Below are positions 1 through 8,295 of a stretch of 37,646 nt of DNA, one piece after another. The notes beneath the pieces are model-generated. The model made no database searches, was not told the origin of the DNA, and saw only the letters and a program-made list of their open reading frames with translations. A program made the position numbers and the translations under genes. How positions within the stretch are numbered: position 1 is the first letter of the stretch; each line of letters begins with the position of its first letter. This DNA is from a virus: positions 1-37,646 of IMG/VR virus record IMGVR_UViG_3300010373_000028. The stretch is one strand, 5' to 3'.

Positions 1-123
1 ATATCTCAGCAACAAGCGCTCCAATGGTGAGGTTTTCCTATACCGCAAGCTCAAGCACAGGAAACATGAATGTTTGGATTTCGGCTAAGGAATCTTCATG
101 AAAAACGTCTTAGCAAAGACTCA
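1..123. repeat. Left copy of terminal direct repeat (circular overlap)
   Basis: This segment is identical to 37524-37646. The overlap runs through the end of one gene and the start of the next with reading frames continuous, so the contig closes into a circle of about 37,523 bp. An exact overlap of 123 bp looks like an assembler overlap from a circular or circularly permuted template. It is not by itself evidence for physical terminal repeats. Confidence 0.95.
3..101 (+). CDS. 3' end of small virion/tail-associated protein (partial copy)
   Basis: These bases repeat the last 33 codons of the gene complete at 37289-37624. The frame ends in TGA at 99-101, and the next gene starts inside that stop (ATGA). 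It is a partial duplicate created by linearising the circle, not a separate gene. Confidence 0.85.
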   Translation: MSATSAPMVRFSYTASSSTGNMNVWISAKESS

Positions 124-463
124 AATTTTCACAAATGCCTCAATGAATGGGAATTTAACCTCATCGGTGACCCCAATTTCATTTTTAGATAACATTTGCA
201 TTCAGCTTAATTTCACAGGAACTCCAACAGGTAATTTTTTTGTCCAAGGATCAGTCGATTATCAAACGGATTACCTTGGAAACGTGATTTCAACCGGAAA
301 CTGGATATCTTTAACGCTCGTTCCATCTCCCGTTGCTTCGGGAAGCGCTAATCAGATCCTTTTGGATATGAACCAGTTATCCTTTCCTTATATACGTGTG
401 ATTTATACTTATTCCAGTGGAAGCGGAACACTTAATGGCTTCATTGGTGGGAAGTCAGTATGA
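98..463 (+). CDS. Small beta-rich virion/tail-associated protein, paralogue of the 37289 gene product
   Basis: This 121-residue protein is rich in Ser, Thr, Gly and Asn with alternating beta-strand-like segments and no signal peptide or membrane segment. It resembles the product of the gene just upstream around the circle (37289-37624): both have a K.L..TQI.TN.SM.G...SSV start, a GNW or NDGVNF-type middle, and a YIRV.YTYSSG or VRFSYTASS ending before a glycine- or serine-rich tail. The two genes overlap by ATGA, and this one overlaps the large fibre gene by four bases, so all three are probably translated together. I infer a fibre-associated or baseplate-like structural role from position. 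No enzymatic motif is visible. Confidence 0.7.
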   Translation: MKNVLAKTQIFTNASMNGNLTSSVTPISFLDNICIQLNFTGTPTGNFFVQGSVDYQTDYLGNVISTGNWISLTLVPSPVASGSANQILLDMNQLSFPYIRVIYTYSSGSGTLNGFIGGKSV

Positions 464-3400
464 CACAATACATTCGCTATCCGAGTGGATCAGATGGCAG
501 CGGCAGTTCAGTTAAGACCCAAGGAGTTTTTGTTGATTATGTAAATGGATCAGACGTTACCGGTACCGGTACACTTTCTAATCCCTATAAAACATATACT
601 CATGCGCTTTCCACCATTACGGATGCTAGCTCAAGTAAATATTATGCTATTTATTTGATGCCAGGAACCTATATAGAAACCTCTTTTGTAATTGAGCCTT
701 GGATTTCAATCATCGGGGCAGGAACGGAATCGACTTCAGTATCCGTGGAAAGTGGATCAGTCACATTAGGAATTAATTGGGCTTCAGAATTTTCTCTAGT
801 CAACATTCAAGGAATCACTTTCGGTTTAGGAACCTTTTTTGATTTAGATCCTTCTTCACTTCCTAATGCAAACGCGACAGTTTATATAGATGAGATTTTG
901 GTTAATACTGCGTATTTTGGAGGAGCGACCACTGGAAGTTGGGTTTATGATATACGTGATAGTGAATTTGGTACAGTCGTTGTTAATTCATGTTCTGTAA
1001 GAGATCTTGGTTCAATCTATGATAATTCTTTAACGGTTCATGATGATTATACTGCTGCAAGTTATCTTTGTATTGGATGCGATCAGAATACTGTAGATCT
1101 AGCAGCTACTAATAATCACGGGATCACAGGTCATTTTTATGCTGGAACCCCTATTGTTATATTAGAAGCTTCTGGTGTTAATACGGTTCTCTATGTGGAT
1201 GCGATTTCCTATGTCGCTCCCACTCTTTCAGCATCTGCTACTTTTAATCTTTCCACTCTTTCAGATGGGATTTTGGCAAATTATACTCCTGTCAATTACA
1301 CAGCAGTCAATGACGCGGTCCAGGGTCATCTGCATGGCATTGATGATGCTATTGGAACTTTAGGATCAAATAGCGTTGCGTTTGCAGTTCATCAGAACAC
1401 TCAGCAAACAATCCCTAATAATTCACTTACTAAAGTTAACTGGGACACGAAAGATTTTGACGTTGGTAATTATTTCAGCACCGCTACTTCCAGATATACT
1501 CCTTTGGCTCCCGGAGAATATTTATTTATCGCTCAGCCCGCATGGGTAACTCCGAGCTCTTCAGCGAATGTCAGTTTTGAGATTAGGAAAAATGGAATTG
1601 CAATTGCGAACAATTTATTGACCGCTATTGGCAATACTAGTGTCACTAATATTCCGGCTCTTCCTGTGATTGTTTCGATGAATGGAATTAATGACTATGT
1701 TGATGTCGCAGCTTATGTTTCAGGTAATGGTGGGGCAAGTTTAGGATTAGCGAATTCTGTTCCTAATTTATATTTTACTGGTGCTCTCCTTGATCAAAAA
1801 GCTTCCATCATTACGCCATCGACTCTTTTAAATACTATTTATTACTCAAAGCAAGGTTCGGATACATCTGGAAATGGAACCATTGATTTTCCATTTGCTA
1901 CTCCGAATTATGCGCTCACTTATGCTTTAACTTTATCTCCCACAGCATCCAATCCTATTAGTATTTTCGGAATGTCTGGGACTTATACCATTAGTAGCAC
2001 CGGTGCTCTGATTTATCCGAACATTAATTGGTTAGGAAACTATGATGTTACTTGGACTTCAAGTACGATTACATCAATTACTCTTGCTCCTAATGCTTCT
2101 TGGAGCTCCAGTCAGGCCTATGTCATCATCAATGGGATTAATATTGATAGTACGATGACATTATTTTTAGACAGTACCGGGTATACTAATTTTCTAGTTA
2201 ATTTTTATATTGAAAACTTCTCTACTCAACAATCTACTACTTTCACAGTAGGAAGCTCTTCTCACACAGCTTATTTTTATCTTAATGATAATATCGATTT
2301 AGCCCAAGGCGCTTCTCAAAATACTAATTTTAACTCAGTTAACGTTTATGCACGAGGGGGGCATACTTTCTCAAACGACGGTGGCCATGTAAATTTAACG
2401 GCAAATAATAATAATTGCGTTTTACTGTCCACTGGAAATAATGGAATGGGCTTAGTGAGTCTCACTTCAGGCACAACCTATAATATTACGACAACTCTTT
2501 GTGCTGGGAAATCAGTTAATTTCAGTAGTATCAATGCGAGTGGGGCGGGTGGTCTCACTATTAATGTTGATTCCACTACCTACATGGGGAACTTCCCTGC
2601 GATTACAGGAGGTCATTATTTTTATCAAAACATTAGCTTCTATAATGAAAACTATGCGTTTGCTCTTACAGATGGAGCCACTGTTAACTGGAATACTCTT
2701 TTATACCCTAGCGCTTCATGGGTAATCGGAGGAAGTAGTCATACATTAACTCCCACTTCCGGAATGGTTACCGGAGCTCTCTATCAGCTTATTTTAAGGC
2801 AAAATTCAGTTGGAGGATTTAATCCTTTATTTTCATCTGCCATTACTTTTCCAACAGGTCAGCCTTTTGTTAATTTGGCAGCTAATGCTTATACGACTTA
2901 TCTATTTTACTGTGTCGATGGCACTAATCTCATTTGTCTTAATTCAAGAGTACTTGAGACGAGCTTGATTACCGCTTGTGGGTCTGGAGCGGGATCCACT
3001 CATCTCACTTCAGCAAGTACTAATAATGCTACTCTTTACGGCGTGAGTGCTGGAGCTTCACTTCCTTCGGCACCCACTAATCCATCATTTGCTACTTTTA
3101 TTGGATATGGAGCTGGTCAAAGCTATTCTACTTCAGGAAATGCCAATGATGGCCATGTAGGAGTGGGATATGCAGCCTTATCCACAACGACTACGTCATA
3201 TGGAAATACGGCTATCGGTTTCACGGCTTTAGAGCTTTTAACTTCCTCAAGTAATAATACAGCAGTCGGATGGGGAGCAGGTATTCAGCTTACGAGTGGG
3301 ACCGGTCAAAACTGCCTATTTGGAGTTTTTGCAGGAAGCGGAGGAACCGGTCAAACCATCGCAAACAACGTGATGATTGGATATCATGCGGGTTGGAATT

Positions 3401-4437
3401 CAACTACTGCCGCACAAAATGTGGTGATAGGTTCATCTTCCGGAGCTACTTTAAATACCGGTACTAATAACGTAGTCATTGGCCATTCCTCAGACGTTTC
3501 AGCTTCAAATGCATCCAATCAAATCGTGATTGGTGAAGGGGTGACTGGGTTAGGAAATAACACTGCCGTTATAGGAAATAGTAATCTTTCCACGATATGC
3601 ACCGCTTCGACTACTGGAAACTGTGATCTAGGATCATCAACGAATCCTTTTGGCACCCTCTTTATGGGTTCGTCTACCAATTATATGGTTTTTAATGTTT
3701 CCACTCAAACTTCAAACGGGACAAATTTTACCATTCCAGATGCCGGTACCGGATCCGCCGAATTTACTCTTCAAAATATTACAGCTGCCACAACCAGTAT
3801 TACAATGGTCAAATGGTTTAAATATTTTTCAAATAGCGCATCACGAGTTGTATTTACAATTCCTGCTACATTCGCACAAGGAGATGTTTTTGAAGTCATC
3901 GGACAAGGTACGGGCGGTTGGACTATAAATTACGGCACCGGGGTAAGTATTAAGCTTAACGCTAATCTGAGTACGACTGTATCGACCGGATATCTTCAGT
4001 CCACCGATCAATATGACGTTATTAAGTTAATTGCCGAATCAAGCACTGTTTTAGTTCCTGAGTACGTAAAAGGTAATCTCGTGATGGATACAGGTACCTT
4101 TTTTAATTCTTGCAATTCTAATTATCCATCCTCATTAGTATTTGTTACAACCACTACTCGAACACTTCAACTTTCAGATGCCGGAAGCTATCTTGCCTGC
4201 GCAAATGCTTCAGCTCAAGTGATTACAGTTCCTACAAATGCATCAGTAACTTTTGGTTTTGGAACTAAGATTGATTTTGTACAACGCGGAGCAGGTCAAG
4301 TGAGTTTTACTCCTGCCGCCGGAGTTACGATTGAAAGTAAAGCAGGAAACTTAAAGCTCGCAGCTGAATATAGTGGGGCAACATTAATCTATTTAGGTTC
4401 TAATGTTTGGTCACTTATCGGAGATTTAACTTCATGA
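460..4437 (+). CDS. Large tail fibre/spike protein with YadA-head-like repeats
   Basis: This 1325-residue protein is the largest in the genome. The N-terminus (about 1-90) carries a YVNGSDVTGTGT segment, and a second YYSKQGSDTSGNGT segment near 465-480 begins a similar module; this SDxxGxGT...PFATPNYAL pattern is typical of parallel beta-helix (pectate-lyase-like) spike domains. Residues about 870-1050 contain repeated N.AIG..A, N.AVGWGAG, NNVMIGYHAG and NNVVIG motifs, the left-handed beta-roll repeat of YadA-type adhesin heads. The C-terminus is beta-rich with no recognisable S74 peptidase dyad. It starts in ATGA overlap with the preceding small virion gene and ends in ATGA overlap with a lectin-like gene. 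It is most likely the host-receptor-binding fibre or spike. The depolymerase possibility is inference only. Confidence 0.8.
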   Translation: MTQYIRYPSGSDGSGSSVKTQGVFVDYVNGSDVTGTGTLSNPYKTYTHALSTITDASSSKYYAIYLMPGTYIETSFVIEPWISIIGAGTESTSVSVESGSVTLGINWASEFSLVNIQGITFGLGTFFDLDPSSLPNANATVYIDEILVNTAYFGGATTGSWVYDIRDSEFGTVVVNSCSVRDLGSIYDNSLTVHDDYTAASYLCIGCDQNTVDLAATNNHGITGHFYAGTPIVILEASGVNTVLYVDAISYVAPTLSASATFNLSTLSDGILANYTPVNYTAVNDAVQGHLHGIDDAIGTLGSNSVAFAVHQNTQQTIPNNSLTKVNWDTKDFDVGNYFSTATSRYTPLAPGEYLFIAQPAWVTPSSSANVSFEIRKNGIAIANNLLTAIGNTSVTNIPALPVIVSMNGINDYVDVAAYVSGNGGASLGLANSVPNLYFTGALLDQKASIITPSTLLNTIYYSKQGSDTSGNGTIDFPFATPNYALTYALTLSPTASNPISIFGMSGTYTISSTGALIYPNINWLGNYDVTWTSSTITSITLAPNASWSSSQAYVIINGINIDSTMTLFLDSTGYTNFLVNFYIENFSTQQSTTFTVGSSSHTAYFYLNDNIDLAQGASQNTNFNSVNVYARGGHTFSNDGGHVNLTANNNNCVLLSTGNNGMGLVSLTSGTTYNITTTLCAGKSVNFSSINASGAGGLTINVDSTTYMGNFPAITGGHYFYQNISFYNENYAFALTDGATVNWNTLLYPSASWVIGGSSHTLTPTSGMVTGALYQLILRQNSVGGFNPLFSSAITFPTGQPFVNLAANAYTTYLFYCVDGTNLICLNSRVLETSLITACGSGAGSTHLTSASTNNATLYGVSAGASLPSAPTNPSFATFIGYGAGQSYSTSGNANDGHVGVGYAALSTTTTSYGNTAIGFTALELLTSSSNNTAVGWGAGIQLTSGTGQNCLFGVFAGSGGTGQTIANNVMIGYHAGWNSTTAAQNVVIGSSSGATLNTGTNNVVIGHSSDVSASNASNQIVIGEGVTGLGNNTAVIGNSNLSTICTASTTGNCDLGSSTNPFGTLFMGSSTNYMVFNVSTQTSNGTNFTIPDAGTGSAEFTLQNITAATTSITMVKWFKYFSNSASRVVFTIPATFAQGDVFEVIGQGTGGWTINYGTGVSIKLNANLSTTVSTGYLQSTDQYDVIKLIAESSTVLVPEYVKGNLVMDTGTFFNSCNSNYPSSLVFVTTTTRTLQLSDAGSYLACANASAQVITVPTNASVTFGFGTKIDFVQRGAGQVSFTPAAGVTIESKAGNLKLAAEYSGATLIYLGSNVWSLIGDLTS

Positions 4438-5270
4438 GTATTGGTACTTTCTCAGCTCAAGATTATCAGTATCCACTTGATATGATCCCTTCTGCTTCAT
4501 TTGCTTATTCTATAAGACAGCTCAGTAAAAGCTTTTCTAGCTCCATTATGACGATTCGTAGAACGAGTGATGGCACTTCTACTAATCTTTCATTTGATTC
4601 AAACGGTAAAATTAGTAACAGCTCTCCAGTGAGCGCAGGCGGAACTTTAGGTACCTGGATGAGTGGCACTAATGTATTTATTAGCTCTTGGACTGATCAA
4701 AGCTCTCATGGAAACACGATTACTCAAGCTACTACTACTGCTCAACCTCAATTAGCAAGCGCGGGAGCGTTATTAACTCCCGGGCCCGCTTTTACTCTCA
4801 CTCAAGGAGAAATCTTTATTACCGCACTCACCCAAGGATCTCTTACGCCTCCTTTTACTACTTTTCATGTTGGTCAATATACTTCTACGACAGCAGCAAA
4901 CTACACGATTTGTGATTCTTGGGTTTCTCCTCGTTATACTGTAAGATTTGCTGGAGCTAGTGGTACTCCCCCATGGGCTGGAGAGCTTGGAACGATAATG
5001 ACTACTAATGCTTTATCAGTGAATACCTTATATCTTCTTTCAGGATATAATGATTCAACGAGTGCAAGTATTTATGTGAACGGCGTAGCTAATAATACTT
5101 TGTCAGGCACTAATACTTTAGGGTTTACTGGAATCGTTTTAGGAAGAGTTGCAGGAGGAAATGGGGGGATGATTGGGAATATCACAGAAGTGATCGTTTA
5201 TAACTCAGATCTTACTACTTCTCAGTTTCAAGCAATGAATTCAAATATTAATAATTTTTATGGTATCTAA
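4434..5270 (+). CDS. Lectin/LamG-like fibre-associated protein
   Basis: From the ATG at 4434 the protein has 278 residues. This start overlaps the stop of the fibre gene (ATGA), the usual arrangement here; an in-frame ATG at 4407 would lie inside the fibre gene. The sequence contains W.DQSSHGN, an FTTFHVGQYTS strand, a LGTIMTTNALSVNTLYLLSGY region and a C-terminal VLGRVAGGNGG.IGNITEVIVYNSDLT segment. That ending is characteristic of concanavalin A-like/LamG jelly-roll domains found in phage adhesins. It probably forms part of the receptor-binding apparatus with the upstream fibre, perhaps binding sugars. The family call rests on motif pattern, not alignment. Confidence 0.7.
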   Translation: MSIGTFSAQDYQYPLDMIPSASFAYSIRQLSKSFSSSIMTIRRTSDGTSTNLSFDSNGKISNSSPVSAGGTLGTWMSGTNVFISSWTDQSSHGNTITQATTTAQPQLASAGALLTPGPAFTLTQGEIFITALTQGSLTPPFTTFHVGQYTSTTAANYTICDSWVSPRYTVRFAGASGTPPWAGELGTIMTTNALSVNTLYLLSGYNDSTSASIYVNGVANNTLSGTNTLGFTGIVLGRVAGGNGGMIGNITEVIVYNSDLTTSQFQAMNSNINNFYGI

Positions 5271-5282
5271 AAGGAGTAAAAT

Positions 5283-5423
5283 ATGTCCCCTTACAAAAGT
5301 GAAGCACAAAGACGCTATTTTCATGTGGCAGAAAAAGAAGGAAAGATCTCAAAAAAAGTAGTCAAAGAATTTGATGAGGCTTCTAAAGGAAAGAAGCTTC
5401 CAAAAAAGAAAAAGAAGAAGTAA
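5283..5423 (+). CDS. Small basic phage protein (46 aa)
   Basis: The frame encodes 46 residues starting MSPYKSEAQRRYFHVAEK and ending in a run of lysines. An AAAGGAG ribosome binding site lies 6 bases upstream of the ATG. Short proteins with this KSEAQRRYFH start are common near phage tail or lysis genes; I know of no established function. The basic tail suggests nucleic-acid binding or a role inside the particle, but this is inference. Confidence 0.75.
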   Translation: MSPYKSEAQRRYFHVAEKEGKISKKVVKEFDEASKGKKLPKKKKKK

Positions 5424-5465
5424 TTTCCTTGATTAAATAAATTTAAATACTTTAAAATAGAAGAG

Positions 5466-5819
5466 ATGGTTAAGAAGAAAAAAGAAACTCATGATAGCTT
5501 CTATTTTTTCTTTAAATTTATCCCTTTTCTTTTAACCATTTGCTCTTTTATTAGCGGCATTTTAGTGACGATTGTTTCAAGCTCTTTTTGGATCAGTAAG
5601 AATGTAGCCACTGTTCCTTATGTGGACTCTAAACATGAGGAAGCACTAAAGTTTGCTGATAAAGTAGCAAGCGATCATGCTGAGATGGTGAAAAAAGATA
5701 TGCTTGCAGAAATTAGGGCGCAAGGGTCTGATATCAAAGCGATGGCGACAAAAGAAGATATTTTACTAGACTCTGTAAGAACGATTCAAAACAGAATGTT
5801 TGATGAGAGAAAAAAATGA
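5466..5819 (+). CDS. Single-pass membrane protein with coiled-coil, candidate lysis protein
   Basis: This 117-residue protein has a lysine-rich N-terminus, one strong membrane segment at about residues 13-40 (FFFKFIPFLLTICSFISGIL region), and a charged helical C-terminus (about 55-117) that looks like a coiled coil. It sits directly upstream of a lytic transglycosylase. That context suggests a holin- or spanin-like role or an accessory membrane anchor. Canonical holins usually have two or three membrane segments, so a spanin-like or unknown membrane role is equally possible. Confidence 0.65.
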   Translation: MVKKKKETHDSFYFFFKFIPFLLTICSFISGILVTIVSSSFWISKNVATVPYVDSKHEEALKFADKVASDHAEMVKKDMLAEIRAQGSDIKAMATKEDILLDSVRTIQNRMFDERKK

Positions 5820-5836
5820 ATTACGGAAAGGATTTT

Positions 5837-6310
5837 ATGAATGAAGAAAAGATCATTTCCTTAATCAAAGATTGCGCAAAGAGCTTTAGATTAGATCCTA
5901 ATTTGTGCTTAGCTATTGCCGAGCATGAAAGTGCGTTTGATCCAACGCGAGCTAGATTTGAGCCAGGGTGGAAGTATTTTGTGAATACGGCAAAATATGC
6001 CGAGCAGTTAAGAATCACTGAAGCTACTGAACGAGCTCAGCAGGCTTTTAGCTATAATGTGTTTCAGGTAATGGGAAGCGTGCTCAGAGAACTTGGCTTT
6101 AATGGAGCACTTTTACTCATGATCCAGCCACAATTAGGAGTCTTTTATGGCTGTAAGAAAATTTCGATGCTCTCAAAAAAGTACCCAGACGAAAAAGATG
6201 TGATTTCAAGCTTTAATCAAGGTGGTCCTTATAAAGAGGGTGAACTCTATAAGAACCAACCCTACGTGGACGCAGTAGGTAAGTTTCTAATGGAATGGAG
6301 ATCAAAATGA
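5837..6310 (+). CDS. Endolysin: lytic transglycosylase (SLT/lysozyme fold)
   Basis: The protein (157 residues from 5837) has the lytic transglycosylase layout: AIAEHESAFDP near the N-terminus, with the catalytic Glu expected in the ES pair, then YNVFQVMG matching the family's G-L-M-Q-I-M block, and SSFNQGGPY matching the AYNAG block. It should cleave the glycan strands of peptidoglycan. An in-frame ATG at 5816 overlaps the previous stop by ATGA, but GGAAAGGA sits four bases before the ATG at 5837, so I prefer the latter. No signal peptide is visible, so release would need a membrane partner such as the products on either side. Confidence in the enzyme class is good. Confidence 0.85.
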   Translation: MNEEKIISLIKDCAKSFRLDPNLCLAIAEHESAFDPTRARFEPGWKYFVNTAKYAEQLRITEATERAQQAFSYNVFQVMGSVLRELGFNGALLLMIQPQLGVFYGCKKISMLSKKYPDEKDVISSFNQGGPYKEGELYKNQPYVDAVGKFLMEWRSK

Positions 6311-6462
6311 CATTAATTACTTCAATTTTAGCTGTTGTGATTGCCGTAGATCATGCCCTTGCAGCTACAGATGCAGTGAAGGCTAATTCCACTGGCCAGC
6401 TTATTGTGAATGCGATTGGAGCAGCTTTAAGCGCAGTGATGGATGTGATTGGGAAGGTTTGA
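6307..6462 (+). CDS. Tiny hydrophobic protein, candidate holin
   Basis: A 51-residue frame starts in ATGA overlap with the endolysin stop. The product begins MTLITSILAVVIAVDHALAA, then has a second apolar stretch (LIVNAIGAALSAVMDVIG). The first segment could be a membrane helix or a signal-like peptide ending at an A-x-A site. Tight coupling to the endolysin suggests a lysis function such as a small holin or antiholin. This is inference from position and hydrophobicity. Confidence 0.6.
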   Translation: MTLITSILAVVIAVDHALAATDAVKANSTGQLIVNAIGAALSAVMDVIGKV

Positions 6463-6463
6463 G

Positions 6464-6547
6464 TGGAGAAAAAAGGATTCGAACCTTTGAAGGCATAATG
6501 CCCACAGATTTACAGTCTGCTCCCTTTGGCCTCTTGGATATTTCTCC
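6464..6547 (-). tRNA. tRNA-Tyr (anticodon GTA)
   Basis: On the - strand, GGAGAAA pairs with TTTCTCC as the seven-pair acceptor stem. The anticodon arm is CAGA-CTGTAAA-TCTG with anticodon GTA. The T arm is AAAGG-TTCGAAT-CCTTT, and a long variable arm precedes it, as expected for bacterial tRNA-Tyr. The discriminator is A; CCA is not encoded. It lies 6 bases downstream of tRNA-Asn in the same transcript direction and runs convergently into the lysis genes. Confidence 0.93.
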
Positions 6548-6553
6548 ATAGAA

Positions 6554-6626
6554 CTGAGGAGAAGGGATTCGAACCCCTGCTTTTCCGGTTAACAGCCGGG
6601 TGCCTTACCAGCTTGGCCACTCCTCA
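6554..6626 (-). tRNA. tRNA-Asn (anticodon GTT)
   Basis: On the - strand the acceptor stem TGAGGAG pairs fully with CTCCTCA. The anticodon arm is CCGG-CTGTTAA-CCGG with anticodon GTT, the T arm is AGGGG-TTCGAAT-CCCTT, and the discriminator is G, usual for Asn. No CCA is encoded. With tRNA-Tyr it forms a two-tRNA unit read opposite to the flanking genes. Confidence 0.93.
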
Positions 6627-6657
6627 ATATAAAGTATTTTAGTTAACATGTTCTCTA

Positions 6658-7041
6658 ATGAGAAACAAATTTCGAGCTAAACGTACCCATTTTGCAGGCC
6701 AATGGTTTGATAGTGGGGCTGAGAGTGAATGCTATGCTTTTTTAAAGTTACTTGAAAGGGCTGGTGAAATTAAAGACATTGAGCGTCAAGTAACTGTCTA
6801 TTTAACCAAGGCCAGGATCAGCTACCGCGTGGATTTTAAGATCTATGATCTGAAGCTATTTGAGGATGTCTGGGTGGAATATAAAGGATTTGAGACGCCC
6901 GAGTGGAGAATCAAACGGAAACTTTGGATGTTCTACGGACCCGGGCGTCTAAGGGTCTATAAAGGCAGAGGATCTCACATGGAAGTCACAGATGAGATTG
7001 TCCCTGCACCTGAGTCTCTTGATAATCAGAATCCCTTTTGA
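6658..7041 (+). CDS. DUF1064-type phage endonuclease (PD-(D/E)XK fold)
   Basis: This 127-residue protein matches the DUF1064 pattern throughout: KFRAKRTHFAGQWFDSGAES at the N-terminus, FLKLLERAGEIKDIERQ in the first helix, YRVDFKIYD with a probable catalytic Asp (about 59), VWVEYKGFETPEW with an E-x-K pair (about Glu74 and Lys76), and RIKRKLWMFYGP afterwards. The family is regarded as a small PD-(D/E)XK nuclease related to phage Holliday-junction or T7 endonuclease I-like resolvases. It probably processes branched DNA during recombination or before packaging. It is divergent from the tRNA pair and overlaps the 3' end of a - strand gene by 56 bases. Confidence 0.85.
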   Translation: MRNKFRAKRTHFAGQWFDSGAESECYAFLKLLERAGEIKDIERQVTVYLTKARISYRVDFKIYDLKLFEDVWVEYKGFETPEWRIKRKLWMFYGPGRLRVYKGRGSHMEVTDEIVPAPESLDNQNPF

Positions 7042-7213
7042 TGATTGAAATACAAACGGATTCGAGCAGATTAGAAACCGAAAGCCCTCGTGAATAGGCT
7101 ACCTTTTTGATCCCTCGGATCACCTCTTCTCGAATCTTGATTTGTAGAGGCATTTTACTGGTTTGATATGTGTTATCAGGGATATGAATATCAACTCTCA
7201 TAGCTTGCGTCAT
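6986..7213 (-). CDS. Ribbon-helix-helix DNA-binding protein (probable)
   Basis: The - strand frame encodes up to 75 residues; in-frame ATG starts lie at 7213, 7201 and 7153. From about residue 21 it reads MPLQIKIREEVIRGIKKVAY, then SRGLSVSNLLESVCISIIKR, the strand-helix-turn-helix arrangement of Arc/CopG-like proteins. It fills the otherwise empty 7042-7213 space and its 3' end overlaps the nuclease gene. It points away from the ssDNA-binding gene, and two TTTAGCATG copies lie in the intergenic space, so it may repress one or both directions. No strong ribosome binding site is seen. Confidence is moderate because the gene is short. Confidence 0.6.
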   Translation of the reverse strand: MTQAMRVDIHIPDNTYQTSKMPLQIKIREEVIRGIKKVAYSRGLSVSNLLESVCISIIKRDSDYQETQVQGQSHL

Positions 7214-7258
7214 TTAGCATGGGGTTATTAACCGAGCAACTAAATTATGTTTAGCATG
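7213..7258. promoter_or_regulatory. Divergent control region with repeated TTTAGCATG
   Basis: TTTAGCATG occurs at 7213-7221 and again at 7250-7258, with the odd palindrome GGTTATTAACC between them at 7223-7233. The segment separates the - strand ribbon-helix-helix gene from the ssDNA-binding gene, so the repeats are candidate operator sites. No promoter is clear enough to place. Confidence 0.45.
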
Positions 7259-7284
7259 CTTTTAGGCTTGCTAGCAGGCAGGCT

Positions 7285-8103
7285 ATGTGGCATGCCTACT
7301 TCATGGAAAGATATGGAAGTTGTCAAAAGTGCATGGGTCATGGGTGTAATCGTTGTGATTTCATGGGCTTTGACGGCTCTGCCTTAACTTATCTAGATAA
7401 CCAAAGAAAGTCAGATAAAGAAGCTACGCCAAAAGACGATCCTTATTCGCAGGGGTTAGAGCGCTTGAATGTAGGGTGTAATCCCTTATTCAAGACTGAA
7501 ACTTACGCGATGAAACAGGCTATTTTGGCTCTGAATCTGGCTTTAAAGAAAGAAGGACAAAATATGCAGTTTAATGTGAAAAAGAATGAAACCAGTTTAA
7601 GTGGGAATGACTTTATTCTCTTAAAAGATAAGGAATCCATTAGCGGCGTTTTTCAAGGGAACCCTTTTGAGTTTAAGGTTCATTGGCTTAATAATAGATC
7701 CGAGAAGTGCAATGGAAAAAATTGTACGCAGTGTTCCGCGGGAAACAAACCACGATTTCGGTTTAGACTGAATATGATTGTTAAAGAAGGCGATCAGTTC
7801 AAAGCTAAGATCTTTGAAAATAGTTTTAGGGTTTACGAACAACTAAGGGCTTTGAACGAGTCTGATTATGACCTTGAAGATGTCTTCGTTAAAATTACCA
7901 GAAGCGGGGAGGGAACCGATACACAGTATTCGATTCTCCCCCTTAAAAACGGGGCTCTGACAGATAATCATAAAAAGCTGATTAGTACGGTGAAACTTCA
8001 TAATTTGGATCAGTTTAATAGCTCTCAGGCGGCTAATAATCAAGAAAAGATTCCAGAAGAGGTATCTGATTCCAATGAAGATTTTAATGACATCCCATTT
8101 TGA
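7285..8103 (+). CDS. Single-stranded DNA-binding protein with N-terminal CxxC zinc motif
   Basis: The 272-residue frame has three parts. Residues 13-24 contain C-x2-C-x4-C-x2-C followed by DFMGFDG, a DnaJ-like zinc motif. Residues about 94-235 form the core with HWLNNRSEKC, CNGKNCTQC and KPRFRFRLN, which looks like a zinc-stabilised phage ssDNA-binding protein, then VYEQLRALNESDYDLEDV and VKITRSGEGTDTQYSILPL. The acidic C-terminus ends SNEDFNDIPF, matching the SSB tip (D-x-I/L-P-F) that recruits repair and replication partners. It should coat ssDNA during replication or recombination. An internal ATG at 7564 (Met94) has AAGGA upstream and could give a second, 179-residue product lacking the first zinc motif. 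Confidence 0.75.
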   Translation: MWHAYFMERYGSCQKCMGHGCNRCDFMGFDGSALTYLDNQRKSDKEATPKDDPYSQGLERLNVGCNPLFKTETYAMKQAILALNLALKKEGQNMQFNVKKNETSLSGNDFILLKDKESISGVFQGNPFEFKVHWLNNRSEKCNGKNCTQCSAGNKPRFRFRLNMIVKEGDQFKAKIFENSFRVYEQLRALNESDYDLEDVFVKITRSGEGTDTQYSILPLKNGALTDNHKKLISTVKLHNLDQFNSSQAANNQEKIPEEVSDSNEDFNDIPF

Positions 8104-8172
8104 TTGTGTTTAGATCACTTCACTGAAAGTTGAAATTATCATAGATTGTTCTCCGATTTTGCTTATGAATAG

Positions 8173-8211
8173 GAGCCTTTTACCTTGATTGGTAACAGGC
8201 TCTTTTTTTTT
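8173..8211 (+). terminator. Rho-independent terminator after the ssDNA-binding gene
   Basis: GAGCC pairs with GGCTC, an internal TTACC pairs with GGTAA across a small internal loop, and a run of eight T follows directly. It ends the + strand unit of the nuclease/ssDNA-binding region. Confidence 0.88.
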
Positions 8212-8212
8212 A

Positions 8213-8282
8213 ATTAATTAACGTCTATAAACAGCTATTAACGTTTATATCAACAGCATGCTTTGTTAATTAACAGCCTAAA
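8213..8282. promoter_or_regulatory. AT-rich control region upstream of the TnpA-like gene
   Basis: The segment holds TTAATTAA twice, TTAACGT or AACGT elements, and an inverted repeat TATAAAC (8225-8231) / GTTTATA ten bases later. A related TATAAAC/GTTTA palindrome precedes the 13003 gene. These look like operator half-sites, but the binding protein is unknown. Confidence 0.4.
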
Positions 8283-8295
8283 AAGGAGAATCCAT

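Noticed and set aside
1-123. Physical direct terminal repeats like those of T7
   Set aside because: The overlap is short, lies inside genes and matches what assemblers leave on circular templates. Physical ends cannot be claimed from it.
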